A stretch of 64,000 nucleotides of DNA. It comes from Collinsella aerofaciens (lineage in GTDB: Bacteria; Actinomycetota; Coriobacteriia; Coriobacteriales; Coriobacteriaceae). The position numbers and the translations under genes were made by a program. Shown piece after piece: positions 33,468 through 43,945 of this stretch. Every line of letters starts with the position of its first letter. Positions within the stretch are counted from its first letter, which is position 1. The stretch spans positions 4,954 through 68,953 of the forward strand of contig CAJMHW010000004.1 of assembly GCA_905213325.1 (NCBI GenBank), read 5' to 3'. A model generated the notes under the pieces. The model worked only from the letters and a program-made list of their open reading frames with translations. It made no database searches and was not told the DNA's origin.

Positions 33468-34238
33468 TTGGCAAACGATACGAATAACGCGATGGGTGCG
33501 AGCGGTGCTGCCGGCGCCGAGGTCACGCCGCTCATCGAGTTTCGCGACGTGGTGTTTTCCTATGCGGGTCATACGGTGGTCGATGGCGTTTCATTGCAGG
33601 TGAACCGTGGAGAGCTCGTTGCTCTGCTTGGTCCTAACGGCTGCGGCAAGACGACGATTATGCGTCTTATCAACGGCCTTGAGCTTGCGGACGCGGGTGC
33701 GTACCTGTTCGACGGGCATGCGGTCGATGCGGCGTTTCTAAAGGATTCTGCGGCCGCTCAGCGTTTTCATCAGCGCGTGGGCTTTGTGTTCCAGAATGCC
33801 GACGCCCAGCTGTTCTGCGCTACGGTGGGCGAGGAAGTTGCTTTTGGTCCCGCGCAGATGGGGCTGCCGGCAGACGAGCTCGAGCGCCGCGTGCGCGATG
33901 CCATGGAGCTGTTCCAGGTTGCCGACCTTGTCGACGTCTCTCCCTATCAGCTCTCGGGCGGGCAAAAGAAGCGTGTGGCGCTGGCGGCAGTTGTATCGAT
34001 GAACCCCGATATCCTAGTGCTCGATGAGCCCACCAATGGGCTCGACGAGGATTCATGCGACATCGTGGTCAACTTCTTGCTGGCCTACGTCGCGGCGGGT
34101 AAGACGGTCTTGATGAGCACGCATCACCAGGATTTGGTGCGACGCCTGGGTGCCCGTGCAATCTATATCGATCGATATCACCATGTGGTCGAGGCGCCTT
34201 CGCCGTCGTATGGAACCGAAAGCGGTACTACGGACTAG
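33468..34238 (+). CDS. cbiO: ECF transporter ATP-binding protein CbiO-like
   Basis: A 256-residue ABC ATPase. Walker A is GPNGCGKTT (about residues 54-62), the Q-loop is FVFQNADAQLF, the ABC signature is LSGGQKKRVA, Walker B is ILVLDEPTNGLD and the switch His follows in MSTHHQD. It energises nickel/cobalt import with CbiM and CbiQ. Only one ATPase is encoded, so a homodimer is expected. The start is probably TTG at 33468 behind GGGAAGG; an internal ATG at 33492 is an alternative. The first 20 residues are Ala/Gly-rich and outside the ABC fold. Confidence 0.93.
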   Translation: MANDTNNAMGASGAAGAEVTPLIEFRDVVFSYAGHTVVDGVSLQVNRGELVALLGPNGCGKTTIMRLINGLELADAGAYLFDGHAVDAAFLKDSAAAQRFHQRVGFVFQNADAQLFCATVGEEVAFGPAQMGLPADELERRVRDAMELFQVADLVDVSPYQLSGGQKKRVALAAVVSMNPDILVLDEPTNGLDEDSCDIVVNFLLAYVAAGKTVLMSTHHQDLVRRLGARAIYIDRYHHVVEAPSPSYGTESGTTD

Positions 34239-34318
34239 TTGCTGCGTAGAGCGTGCGTAGCCGCCCGCGCGGCTTTGCCGTGATGGTATAGTTATCCAGG
34301 TTTTTTATGGGGGTGGCT

Positions 34319-35167
34319 ATGCCAAGTTGGAACATTCATATCGCTCAGACGGAGCGTTTGCTGGAGCGCACCGGTGCACTTGCCAATAGCGTGCGCGACC
34401 GCAATGCCTTTTTGTTTGGCTGCGTGGTTCCGGATATTTTCGTGGGCTATATGGTCCCTGGCATCGCCGATCCCATCCCGTACCGCATTACGCACTTTGC
34501 CAAGCCCGAGCCTATCCCTAAGCCGCGTGAGCACGAGTTCTGGGATACCTATGTGGCACCGTTGCTTAAAAGTTCGCCCACCGGTGCGCCAGCCGCGGCG
34601 ACCTCGATTATCGAGGAGCGCGAGCGACTGAATCGCGTGCACTATCCCCAGCGCTACAGGGATGCTGAGCCGGTTGTCGGTCCCGGCGCTCGTGAGTTCT
34701 CGCTTGCGTCCGAAGATGTGGCGCAGTCGTTGCTCGATTTGACACTGGGTGTCTGGTCGCATCTGGTGGCCGATACCGTATGGAATACGCGCGTGAATCA
34801 GTACCTGGAGGCGCACGGCGGCAAGCCGTGCGAGGAGTTCCGCATTAAAAAGCAAGGCGACTTTGACTGGTTTGGCAAGACGCTGGGCATCGTTTCCATC
34901 CCGCGTGCGACCGATCGCCTGTATACCGCTGCGACGTGTTTTGGGCAGTATCCCATCCATAAGGAGTATGTGCTCAAGACCATCGGCGTCATGCACGAGA
35001 TCGTGCGCGAAAACCCCGGCGAGCCCGATCATCCGCCGTATCGCTTGCTAACCGAGGAGTTTTTCGATGCAACGTTTACCGAGGTCGTCGAGCTGACCGA
35101 GGCGGGCTTTGCGGCTCGCGTTGCTGCTTCTGACGTTCCCGCAGTCCCCCTGATCGCTAGCTGCTAG
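34319..35167 (+). CDS. Zinc-dependent phospholipase C-like domain protein
   Basis: A 282-residue protein with an N-terminal SWNIHIAQTERLL and later HLVADTVWN histidine motifs, like the Zn-dependent PLC/S1-P1-nuclease fold found in many Gram-positive hypothetical proteins. No signal peptide is obvious, so it is probably cytoplasmic. Catalytic activity cannot be judged. The start at 34319 follows GGGGGTGG; four upstream codons are in frame but would include the ribosome-binding site. It stands alone between the nickel importer and pyruvate kinase. Confidence 0.65.
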   Translation: MPSWNIHIAQTERLLERTGALANSVRDRNAFLFGCVVPDIFVGYMVPGIADPIPYRITHFAKPEPIPKPREHEFWDTYVAPLLKSSPTGAPAAATSIIEERERLNRVHYPQRYRDAEPVVGPGAREFSLASEDVAQSLLDLTLGVWSHLVADTVWNTRVNQYLEAHGGKPCEEFRIKKQGDFDWFGKTLGIVSIPRATDRLYTAATCFGQYPIHKEYVLKTIGVMHEIVRENPGEPDHPPYRLLTEEFFDATFTEVVELTEAGFAARVAASDVPAVPLIASC

Positions 35168-35304
35168 CCGGCCGGCTTAACGGAGAACAGTTCATCCCAA
35201 TTGACCAACAGCTCCCGCCGCAGGGCATCTTCGGTGGTACGCTCGGCATCGGAAAGGTTCGCGACTGATCACAAATCGATGAAGCGGCATATGAAGTAGG
35301 TCCT

Positions 35305-35343
35305 AAAAAAGGGCCCGGAAGGCAAAGCCTTCCGGGCCCTTTG
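35305..35343 (-). terminator. Terminator of pyruvate kinase (usable on both strands)
   Basis: A perfect 13-bp stem GGGCCCGGAAGGC / GCCTTCCGGGCCC has AAAAAA on its left (T-tract on the minus strand) and TTTG on its right. Confidence 0.9.
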
Positions 35344-35370
35344 CAATGCAAGTGTGCTTGCAAGTGCGAT

Positions 35371-36831
35371 TTAGCGCACCTGAGCGACGTAAGCGACGTT
35401 GGTCGAGGAGACCTTGTCCTCGAGCTGGACGCTCATGCGGGGATCGCCGGCGGTGGCGACGGTCAGATCGCCGGCCTCGACGTAGCCGAGCTCCTTAGCG
35501 GTCTCGATCGCCTTGACGATCGTGCCGTTGACGGTGCCCTGGGTAATCTCGGCCTGGTGCGGGATAACGCCCCAGTACATAATCATTTGCTGGACGGCCC
35601 ACTCGTGGCGGGAGAACGCGCAGATCGGCATGTTGGGACGGAAGTGCGAGATCAGGCGAGCGGTACGACCGGTGGTCGTCGGCACGGTGATGCACTTGGC
35701 GCCAACGGTGGTAGCCATGTTCACAGCGGACATACCCACAACGTTGTTGACGACGCGGGTGCCGTGAGCATCGGCCGGAACCTCGAGCGGAGCGTGAGCC
35801 GGGAGGTACTTCTCGGTCTCGAGAGCAATGCTGGCCTGCATCTTGACGGCCTCGACCGGGTACTTACCGGCAGCGGACTCGCCGGACAGCATAACGGCGT
35901 CGGTGCCGTCGTAAATGGCGTTAGCAACGTCGGCAACCTCGGCGCGCGTCGGGCGCGGGTTCTGCTGCATGGAGTCGAGCATCTGCGTAGCGGTGATAAC
36001 GGGCTTGTAGGCCGCGTTGCACTTGGCGATGATCTCCTTCTGGATGTGCGGAACGAGCTCGGGCTTGATCTCGATGCCCAGGTCGCCACGGGCGACCATG
36101 ATGCCGTCGGAAGCCTCGAGGATCTCGTCGAAGTTCTCGACGCCCAGGGCGCACTCGATCTTCGGGAAGATCGTCACGTGCTCGCCACCGTTCTCGCGGC
36201 AAAGCTCGCGGATGCCGCGGACGGACTCGCCGTCACGGATGAAGGAAGTGGCGATGTAGTCGATGTTCTCGGTCAGGCCAAAGAGGATGTCCTGACGATC
36301 GCGCTCGGTGATGGCGGGCAGAGAGATGTTGACGTTGGGCATGTTGACGCCCTTGCGCTCGCCGATCAGGCCGTCGTTCTTAACGACGCAGGTCATGTCC
36401 TGGCCGTCGACGGACTCGACCTCGAGGGCAACCAGGCCGTCATCGATCAGGATGAGGGAGCCCTTCTCGACCTCGGAGGGCAGGGCCAGGTAGTCGAGGG
36501 AGATGTGCTCAGCGGTGCCGTGGAAATCCTCGGACGTGGGCTGAGCGGTGACGACGATCTTGTCGCCGGTCTTGACGGCAACCTTCTTGCCGTCGACCAG
36601 AAGGCCGGTGCGGACCTCGGGGCCCTTGGTGTCGAGCAGGATGCCGACGGGCAGACCGAGCTCCTTGGAAATACGACGGACGCGCTCGATGCGACCGTGG
36701 TGCTCGTCGTAGGATCCGTGCGAGAAGTTAAAACGGGCGACGTTCATGCCCGCCTTGATCATCTCACGGATGGTCTCGTCGCTATCGCAGGCGGGACCCA
36801 TGGTGCATACAATCTTAGTGCGCTTGTACAT
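35371..36831 (-). CDS. pyk: Pyruvate kinase
   Basis: A 486-residue glycolytic enzyme making pyruvate and ATP from phosphoenolpyruvate. The N-terminus KRTKIVCTMGPA and NVARFNFSHG are diagnostic. The active-site Lys and metal ligands are in IFPKIE and ARGDLGIEI, and ATQMLDSM with AVMLSGESAAGKYP matches the family. The C-terminal domain (about 360-486) could bind an allosteric effector; no extra PEP-utiliser domain is present. Upstream on the minus strand, TATAAT at 36895-36900 is a likely -10, about 65 bp before the start. Confidence 0.97.
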   Translation of the reverse strand: MYKRTKIVCTMGPACDSDETIREMIKAGMNVARFNFSHGSYDEHHGRIERVRRISKELGLPVGILLDTKGPEVRTGLLVDGKKVAVKTGDKIVVTAQPTSEDFHGTAEHISLDYLALPSEVEKGSLILIDDGLVALEVESVDGQDMTCVVKNDGLIGERKGVNMPNVNISLPAITERDRQDILFGLTENIDYIATSFIRDGESVRGIRELCRENGGEHVTIFPKIECALGVENFDEILEASDGIMVARGDLGIEIKPELVPHIQKEIIAKCNAAYKPVITATQMLDSMQQNPRPTRAEVADVANAIYDGTDAVMLSGESAAGKYPVEAVKMQASIALETEKYLPAHAPLEVPADAHGTRVVNNVVGMSAVNMATTVGAKCITVPTTTGRTARLISHFRPNMPICAFSRHEWAVQQMIMYWGVIPHQAEITQGTVNGTIVKAIETAKELGYVEAGDLTVATAGDPRMSVQLEDKVSSTNVAYVAQVR

Positions 36832-36894
36832 TCAGACCTCCATCTGACATCGTCTTGCGCTGATAGATAAACCATAAGAAATAAAACTGAGATG

Positions 36895-36900
36895 ATTATA
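36895..36900 (-). promoter_or_regulatory. Likely -10 box of pyk
   Basis: A consensus TATAAT on the minus strand; no good -35 is seen at 16-18 bp. The remainder of the 442-bp pyk-ATPase gap is AT-rich with a near-repeated AAAAAAC..TTTATCAA motif (36982 and 37050) and no credible gene. Confidence 0.5.
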
Positions 36901-37125
36901 ACGAAATGACGACCGAATACCCCAAAAAATCGACCGTATGCCGAATTAGAAGTTCATTTTTTGCGGTAAAAACGGTATATGAAAAAACTTTATCAACCGT
37001 TCTGACCGCTGCTATCTGGGCGATATTTCAGTTTGAAGATGCGCCGAAGAAAAAACGTTTTATCAATGTTGAGCATCACACGGTCTGCATCGTTGCACTC
37101 GAGCCGTGTTTCCAATTGGAATGTT

Positions 37126-37155
37126 TTGGCTAGACGCGCCGCTTTGGGGTACCAT
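37126..37155 (+). promoter_or_regulatory. Candidate promoter of the P-type ATPase gene
   Basis: TTGGCT (37126-37131), an 18-bp spacer and TACCAT (37150-37155) would start transcription near 37162, just ahead of the first leader hairpin. The -10 lies in the loop of a TGGGG/CCCCA inverted repeat. Confidence 0.5.
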
Positions 37156-37161
37156 AGCCCC

Positions 37162-37273
37162 ACTATCAACTGCCGCTCAGCACGGCAGCCTTGATGAGCC
37201 CTTGCCCTTCTCCTGGGAATTATGATCGGGCATCAATCTGCTGAGTGGCCCGAATCCCAGGAGGGGACTCTAT
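37162..37273 (+). promoter_or_regulatory. Structured leader with sequestered ribosome-binding site (riboswitch candidate)
   Basis: Hairpin P1 has stem ATCAACTGCCG / CGGCAG-cc-TTGAT and loop CTCAGCA (37176-37182). Hairpin P2 pairs CTCCTGGGA (37210-37218) with TCCCAGGAG (37255-37263), covering the Shine-Dalgarno AGGAGG, and continues with CGGGC/GCCCG. Its loop contains TGCTGAG (37239-37245), an exact complement of the P1 loop. Alternatively CTCAGCA, TTGATG and CCC pair nested with TGCTGAG, CATCAA and GGG (16 bp), which breaks both hairpins. I do not recognise this as M-box, yybP-ykoY or NiCo. Confidence 0.6.
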
Positions 37274-39955
<2,682 letters not shown>

Positions 39956-39966
39956 CGTACCTGTCC

Positions 39967-40061
39967 GGGCCCTACCGCCTGCGGGGTTTCCACGGGCACG
40001 TCCTCGCCGCTTTGCGGCTGCGGGATGTGCCCTTAGGAAACCCCTCCCGGCGGGCGGGCCC
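39967..40061 (+). repeat. 95-nt extended hairpin after the P-type ATPase gene
   Basis: The arms GGGCCC-CCGCC-GGGGTTTCC-GGGCAC (39967-39999) and their complements (40027-40061) give about 26 bp interrupted by small bulges, capped by CGCCGC-ttt-GCGGC. It starts 11 bp after the stop and lacks a T-tract; a conventional terminator follows at 40121. Confidence 0.8.
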
Positions 40062-40120
40062 TGCGGTATCCTTGCTGGCTTTTCTCCCGTGCGGATGAAA
40101 AGGGCTGAGGGAAAGTTTGT

Positions 40121-40155
40121 GAGCTGGTCGGGCTTTGCCCGGCCAGCTCTTTTTG
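40121..40155 (+). terminator. Terminator upstream of rsgA
   Basis: GAGCTGG.CGGGC pairs with GCCCG.CCAGCTC and is followed by TTTTTG. It ends transcription from the ATPase gene. Confidence 0.88.
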
Positions 40156-40202
40156 ATTTAAAATACCTGCTCAGTTGTGATTTGTGGTGCTGGGAGGCGT
40201 TT

Positions 40203-41387
40203 GTGGGCAAGGCTAAGGCGAAGGCGAAGAAAAAGACGACGGGGGCGCGGGCTAAGCGCGATCGTCGTCGGAAGCTTGCGACCGAGGCCCCCGCATCTGC
40301 CGAGGAGCTGCTGGCAAACGTGCCGGGACTCGACGCGCTGCAGGATGTTCCGGCGTTCGATGACCTGCCGGTCGATGAAGCTCAGCAGGCGGCATTTGAC
40401 GACTTTTGCGCACATGCCGAGGAGCCCGAGCAGATGCAGCTTGGCGCCGTGGTGCGCTTGGATCGCGGGTTTCCGCTGGTGGCGACTGCCGACGACACCT
40501 TTCGCGCCGAGCATGCCGTGGGGTTTGCCAAGTCGCGCGGCGAGGACGAGGTCCTGCTGCCTGCCGTGGGCGACCGTGTGGCGGTGCGCCGCGCTCCCGG
40601 GCACGATATGGGCGTGATTGAGTGCGTGCTGCCGCGCCGTACGAGCTTTGAGCGTTGGCGCGGCCGTGCCCGCGGAGAGCGTCAGGTGCTCTGCTCCAAC
40701 GTGGATAGCGTGCTAATCGTGCAGGCGCTCGGTGCCGGTGAGGTGCTGCTCGACCGCGTGGCGCGCTCGCTGGTGTTGGCGCTCGACTGCGATGCCGAGC
40801 CGGTGGTGGTGCTCACCAAAGCTGACCGCTGCGATGCCGAGGAGCTCGAGCGCGATCTGGACCGCGTGCGCCGCCTGGTGGGTCCGGACGTGCGCGTGAT
40901 CGTGACGTCCTCTGCCGAGGGCCGCGGCCTGGACGAGGTCCGTGCCTGCGTGCCTGCCGGGAGCTGCGCCATGATTCTGGGCGAGTCGGGTGCCGGCAAG
41001 TCGACGCTGCTCAATGCACTGCTGGGCCACGATACGTTGGCGACCGGCGGTGTGCGCGAACGCGACGACCAGGGCCGTCACACTACCGTCGCGCGCGTGA
41101 TGGTGGCGCTGCCGGGCGACGCCGGCGTGATCGCCGATGCCCCGGGCCTGCGCAGTCTACCGCTCGTGGGTCACGAGCGGGGTCTGGCGCGCGCCTTCCC
41201 CGAGATTGTCGAGGCATCGCGCGCGTGCCGGTTTGGCGATTGCACACATACTCATGAGCCGGGCTGCGCCGTTCGCGAGGCCGAGGACGCCGGGCAGATC
41301 GACAGCCTGCGGCTGGAAACGTTCCAAAACCTGGCGTCATCCATGCGCGTGAGCGCTCAAATACTCGATCCCGATGTTCATCTGTAA
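40203..41387 (+). CDS. rsgA: Ribosome small-subunit-dependent GTPase RsgA
   Basis: A 394-residue circularly permuted GTPase that helps late maturation of the 30S subunit. A Lys/Arg-rich N-terminal tail (about 1-30) precedes an OB-fold (about 75-145). The permuted G domain then shows G4 (TKAD) before G1 (GESGAGKST) and G3 (DAPGLRSL). The C-terminal zinc finger is CRFGDCTHTHEPGC. The start is taken as GTG at 40203 because GGGAGG precedes it by 5 nt; upstream in-frame sequence runs back through the terminator. It is somewhat longer than usual owing to the acidic linker at residues 30-75. Confidence 0.95.
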   Translation: MGKAKAKAKKKTTGARAKRDRRRKLATEAPASAEELLANVPGLDALQDVPAFDDLPVDEAQQAAFDDFCAHAEEPEQMQLGAVVRLDRGFPLVATADDTFRAEHAVGFAKSRGEDEVLLPAVGDRVAVRRAPGHDMGVIECVLPRRTSFERWRGRARGERQVLCSNVDSVLIVQALGAGEVLLDRVARSLVLALDCDAEPVVVLTKADRCDAEELERDLDRVRRLVGPDVRVIVTSSAEGRGLDEVRACVPAGSCAMILGESGAGKSTLLNALLGHDTLATGGVRERDDQGRHTTVARVMVALPGDAGVIADAPGLRSLPLVGHERGLARAFPEIVEASRACRFGDCTHTHEPGCAVREAEDAGQIDSLRLETFQNLASSMRVSAQILDPDVHL

Positions 41388-41404
41388 TTGATTTTTCCTA
41401 TGAC

Positions 41405-41439
41405 AGCCGTTTCCCAACTGTTCGGGAGACGGCTTTTTT
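41405..41439 (+). terminator. Terminator of rsgA
   Basis: AGCCGTTTCCC pairs with GGGAGACGGCT over 11 bp with one wobble, followed by TTTTTT. The rest of the spacer to 41639 contains an imperfect CTGACCAAAA / TTTTGGTCGG inverted repeat and an isolated TTGACA (41537-41542) that may be the -35 of the Tad operon; no good -10 is apparent. Confidence 0.88.
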
Positions 41440-41639
41440 GCTGCGGAAAAGCCTCGAAACATGCAGTTTGCTGACGTGCTGACCAAAACCTTGCCATGAG
41501 CTTGACGGGCTGGTCAGCTTTTGGTCGGCGATTGGTTTGACATCGAAAACCAAGATCGCGATTGCGCCGCTTTGCACTCTGACCGCCCAGACAATGGTGG
41601 TACGGGCATTCGCCCGGCACTGCCATGAGAGGAGCGGCC

Positions 41640-42299
41640 GTGAACAAGAGCAAGCGCATCGCCATCAGTCTGGTCGCGGGCGTGCTCGCTGCTCTGCTCT
41701 GCATGGTTTACGGCTCGTCGATCCGCTCGCAAGCCGAACAGGTCCAGGCTGAGATCTTGGCCAAGTACGGTGGCGATCGCGTCGAGGTGTGCGTCGCGGC
41801 GCGCGATATCGATGTGGGCGAGACCCTCGATGAGACCAATGTCATAACTCAGGAATGGCTGGCGAGTCTGTTGCCGCGCGATGCGGTGACCGAGCTGCGC
41901 CAGGTGCGCGGCGACGTGACGACTTCGCGTATTCCCAAAAACGCCGTGATTTGCAATGTCTACACCAAGGCCGAGAGCCACAAGCTCGAGGTGCCTAAGG
42001 GCAAAGTTGCCGTTTCGGTGGCGGTCGATGCCGAGCACTCGGTCGGCGGCGCTACGGGCGTGGGCAGCTATGTGGACGTGTACGTGCAAAAAGATGGCGT
42101 GACCGATCGACTGTGCGGCGCGTATGTGATCGATACCAGTGAGGATTCCGGTGCCACGCGCGAGGGCAAGATCGAATGGGTGACGCTGGCGGCTGACCCC
42201 GAAGACGTCAAGGAGCTGCTGGGAGCCTCGGGCAAGGGAACGGTCAGCTTGACGATTCCCGCCACGGCGCGCGGCAAAAAGAGCGGAGGCGACGAGTGA
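41640..42299 (+). CDS. cpaB: Tad pilus assembly protein CpaB (SAF domain)
   Basis: A 219-residue protein with one N-terminal membrane anchor (about residues 8-25) and an extracytoplasmic SAF/CpaB region (VCVAARDIDVGETLDETNVITQEWL through IPKNAVICN). In Gram-negative Tad systems CpaB (RcpC) works at the secretin; no secretin is present here, so its role in a Gram-positive envelope is likely peptidoglycan-related. The GTG start at 41640 follows GAGAGGAG. First gene of the Tad operon; its stop overlaps the start of tadZ. Confidence 0.85.
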   Translation: MNKSKRIAISLVAGVLAALLCMVYGSSIRSQAEQVQAEILAKYGGDRVEVCVAARDIDVGETLDETNVITQEWLASLLPRDAVTELRQVRGDVTTSRIPKNAVICNVYTKAESHKLEVPKGKVAVSVAVDAEHSVGGATGVGSYVDVYVQKDGVTDRLCGAYVIDTSEDSGATREGKIEWVTLAADPEDVKELLGASGKGTVSLTIPATARGKKSGGDE

Positions 42300-43945
42300 T
42301 GAAGGCGATCTGGCTTGCGTGCTGCGCGTGCGGCGATTACGGGCTGTTGCAGCGGGAAGTCGAGGGCCGTGATGCGGGTGCACAGGTGCTTCGCGTGGGT
42401 GACCTGGACGGGCTGGTTTCCATGGCGCGGGCGTTTCCGTCGCGCCGCGGGGCTGCCATTATCGCGGCGTCTCTGTTTGATACCGAAGATGTGCGCAAGA
42501 CTGTTGCGCGCCTGACGGCCGAAGGCCGCGTGAGTCGCGTGGTCGTGTTGATAGAAGCGCTCGATCCGTCGGATATCGAGGGACTGTTTCGCGCGGGGGC
42601 GACCGAGGTCATCGCTGCGCACAGTATATGCGGCAACGGGCGCGCGGGCGAGGGAGCGGTTGATTCCGATCGGCGCATGACGATTGAGCCCGATGCTTTT
42701 GTTGATAGGGAACCCGGGGCGCCTCGCGCTACAAGAGGCCCGCGTGTTGATGATTATGGAAAAGCGGAAGCCGAGCATGGTCGGCGCCCCCGGAACCCCC
42801 TTGTATACGATGACGCTGGAGGGCCGGCACAGCATGCTGGCGACTACCCGGCTGTAGATATGGGATACGTGCACGGCGTGAATCTGGCGGATGAACTCGA
42901 CGAAGTTGAGGGCTTTGCCGGGTGCGGCGAGTTGTCGCTGATGCAGCATGAGCAGATTGCACAGAACGAGCCTGCCTTGCAGACCGAACAAGCTGCCATG
43001 CCGGCTTGGACGCAGCGTGTGGTTGCGGCGGGGGAGACGGGGACGCTGTCGCCGACGCCCGCCCCGCCGCCTCCGATGCCGCCGGCAGACGCTGCCGCTC
43101 CGCAGCATCGAGCTCCGGTCATCTGCGCCATTTCGGGTTCGGGCGGTTGCGGCAAGTCGACGATCGTTGCCACCATGGCACACACATCGTCGCTGTTGGG
43201 CTTGCGTGCCGCCGTGCTCGACCTGGACCTGATGTTTGGAAACCTTTACGACTTGTTAGGCGTCGATGCTCCGCGCGATATGGCGGCACTTATCGAGCCG
43301 GCGGCGGGCGCGCTCACCGAGCCGGATATCGTAGCCACATCGATGCGCGTGGCGCCGGGCGTTACGCTCTGGGGTCCCGTCGCGGCTCCCGAGCAAGCCG
43401 AGCTCATGGCACGTCCGGTGGAGCTACTGCTCGATGTCCTGCGTCGCGAATCCGACGTGGTCTTTATCGATACCTCGGTCTTTTGGGGCGACGCCGTGGC
43501 GGCTGCGGTGGCGGCGAGCGACCGCTGCCTGGTCGTTGGCGATGCTGCGGTGTCGTCCGCGACGTCGGCGTCGCGCGTCATTGAACTGGCAAGTCGAGTA
43601 GGTGTGCCGCGCACGCGCATGAGCGCCGTGTTCAACCGGTTCGGTGCGCGCGGGGCAGACGAGGACGTCGCCATGCGCTTTGAGATTGCCTGTGCGTTGA
43701 GCTCCAAGATTCGCATCGCCGATGGCGGGCAGGATCTCGCCGCGCTCATGGCGTTTGGGCGCGCTGATGAGGCAGTGGGGCAGACCAGCGCTTTTGCGAC
43801 CAGCGTGCGCGAGGCCACGCGCGAGATGCTCGTGGAACTGGGGTGCGCCGTCGGCCCTTGGAGCGATATGGTCGCCGACCGTGCAACGCGCACCGATCGC
43901 CCGCGTATCCGCCTTCCCTGGTCGCGCGAGGGTGATCAGCGATGA
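42296..43945 (+). CDS. tadZ: TadZ/CpaE-like localisation ATPase
   Basis: A 549-residue protein. Residues 1-110 form an atypical receiver-like domain, as in CpaE. A long low-complexity linker follows (about 120-270, ending in a Pro/Ala-rich stretch), then a MinD/ParA-fold ATPase domain (about 275-500). Its P-loop reads GSGGCGKST (about 281-289), lacking the first Lys of the deviant Walker A that usually contacts ATP across the dimer. DLDLMFGN and FIDTSVFWGD give the A' and B motifs. It should mark the pilus assembly site at a pole. The start is GTG 42296 or ATG 42299; both overlap the cpaB stop. Confidence 0.85.
   Translation: MMKAIWLACCACGDYGLLQREVEGRDAGAQVLRVGDLDGLVSMARAFPSRRGAAIIAASLFDTEDVRKTVARLTAEGRVSRVVVLIEALDPSDIEGLFRAGATEVIAAHSICGNGRAGEGAVDSDRRMTIEPDAFVDREPGAPRATRGPRVDDYGKAEAEHGRRPRNPLVYDDAGGPAQHAGDYPAVDMGYVHGVNLADELDEVEGFAGCGELSLMQHEQIAQNEPALQTEQAAMPAWTQRVVAAGETGTLSPTPAPPPPMPPADAAAPQHRAPVICAISGSGGCGKSTIVATMAHTSSLLGLRAAVLDLDLMFGNLYDLLGVDAPRDMAALIEPAAGALTEPDIVATSMRVAPGVTLWGPVAAPEQAELMARPVELLLDVLRRESDVVFIDTSVFWGDAVAAAVAASDRCLVVGDAAVSSATSASRVIELASRVGVPRTRMSAVFNRFGARGADEDVAMRFEIACALSSKIRIADGGQDLAALMAFGRADEAVGQTSAFATSVREATREMLVELGCAVGPWSDMVADRATRTDRPRIRLPWSREGDQR

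Noticed and set aside
35168..35265. Minus-strand open stretch of about 33 codons (NLSDAERTTEDALRRELL..WDELFSVKPAG) next to the pyk terminator
   Set aside because: It looks protein-like and may be a gene remnant, but there is no start codon and a TGA lies just upstream, so no feature is claimed.
36906..37133. 75-codon open frame on the plus strand between pyk and the P-type ATPase
   Set aside because: No ribosome-binding site, composition unlike neighbouring genes, no recognisable motif; it crosses the AT-rich promoter region.
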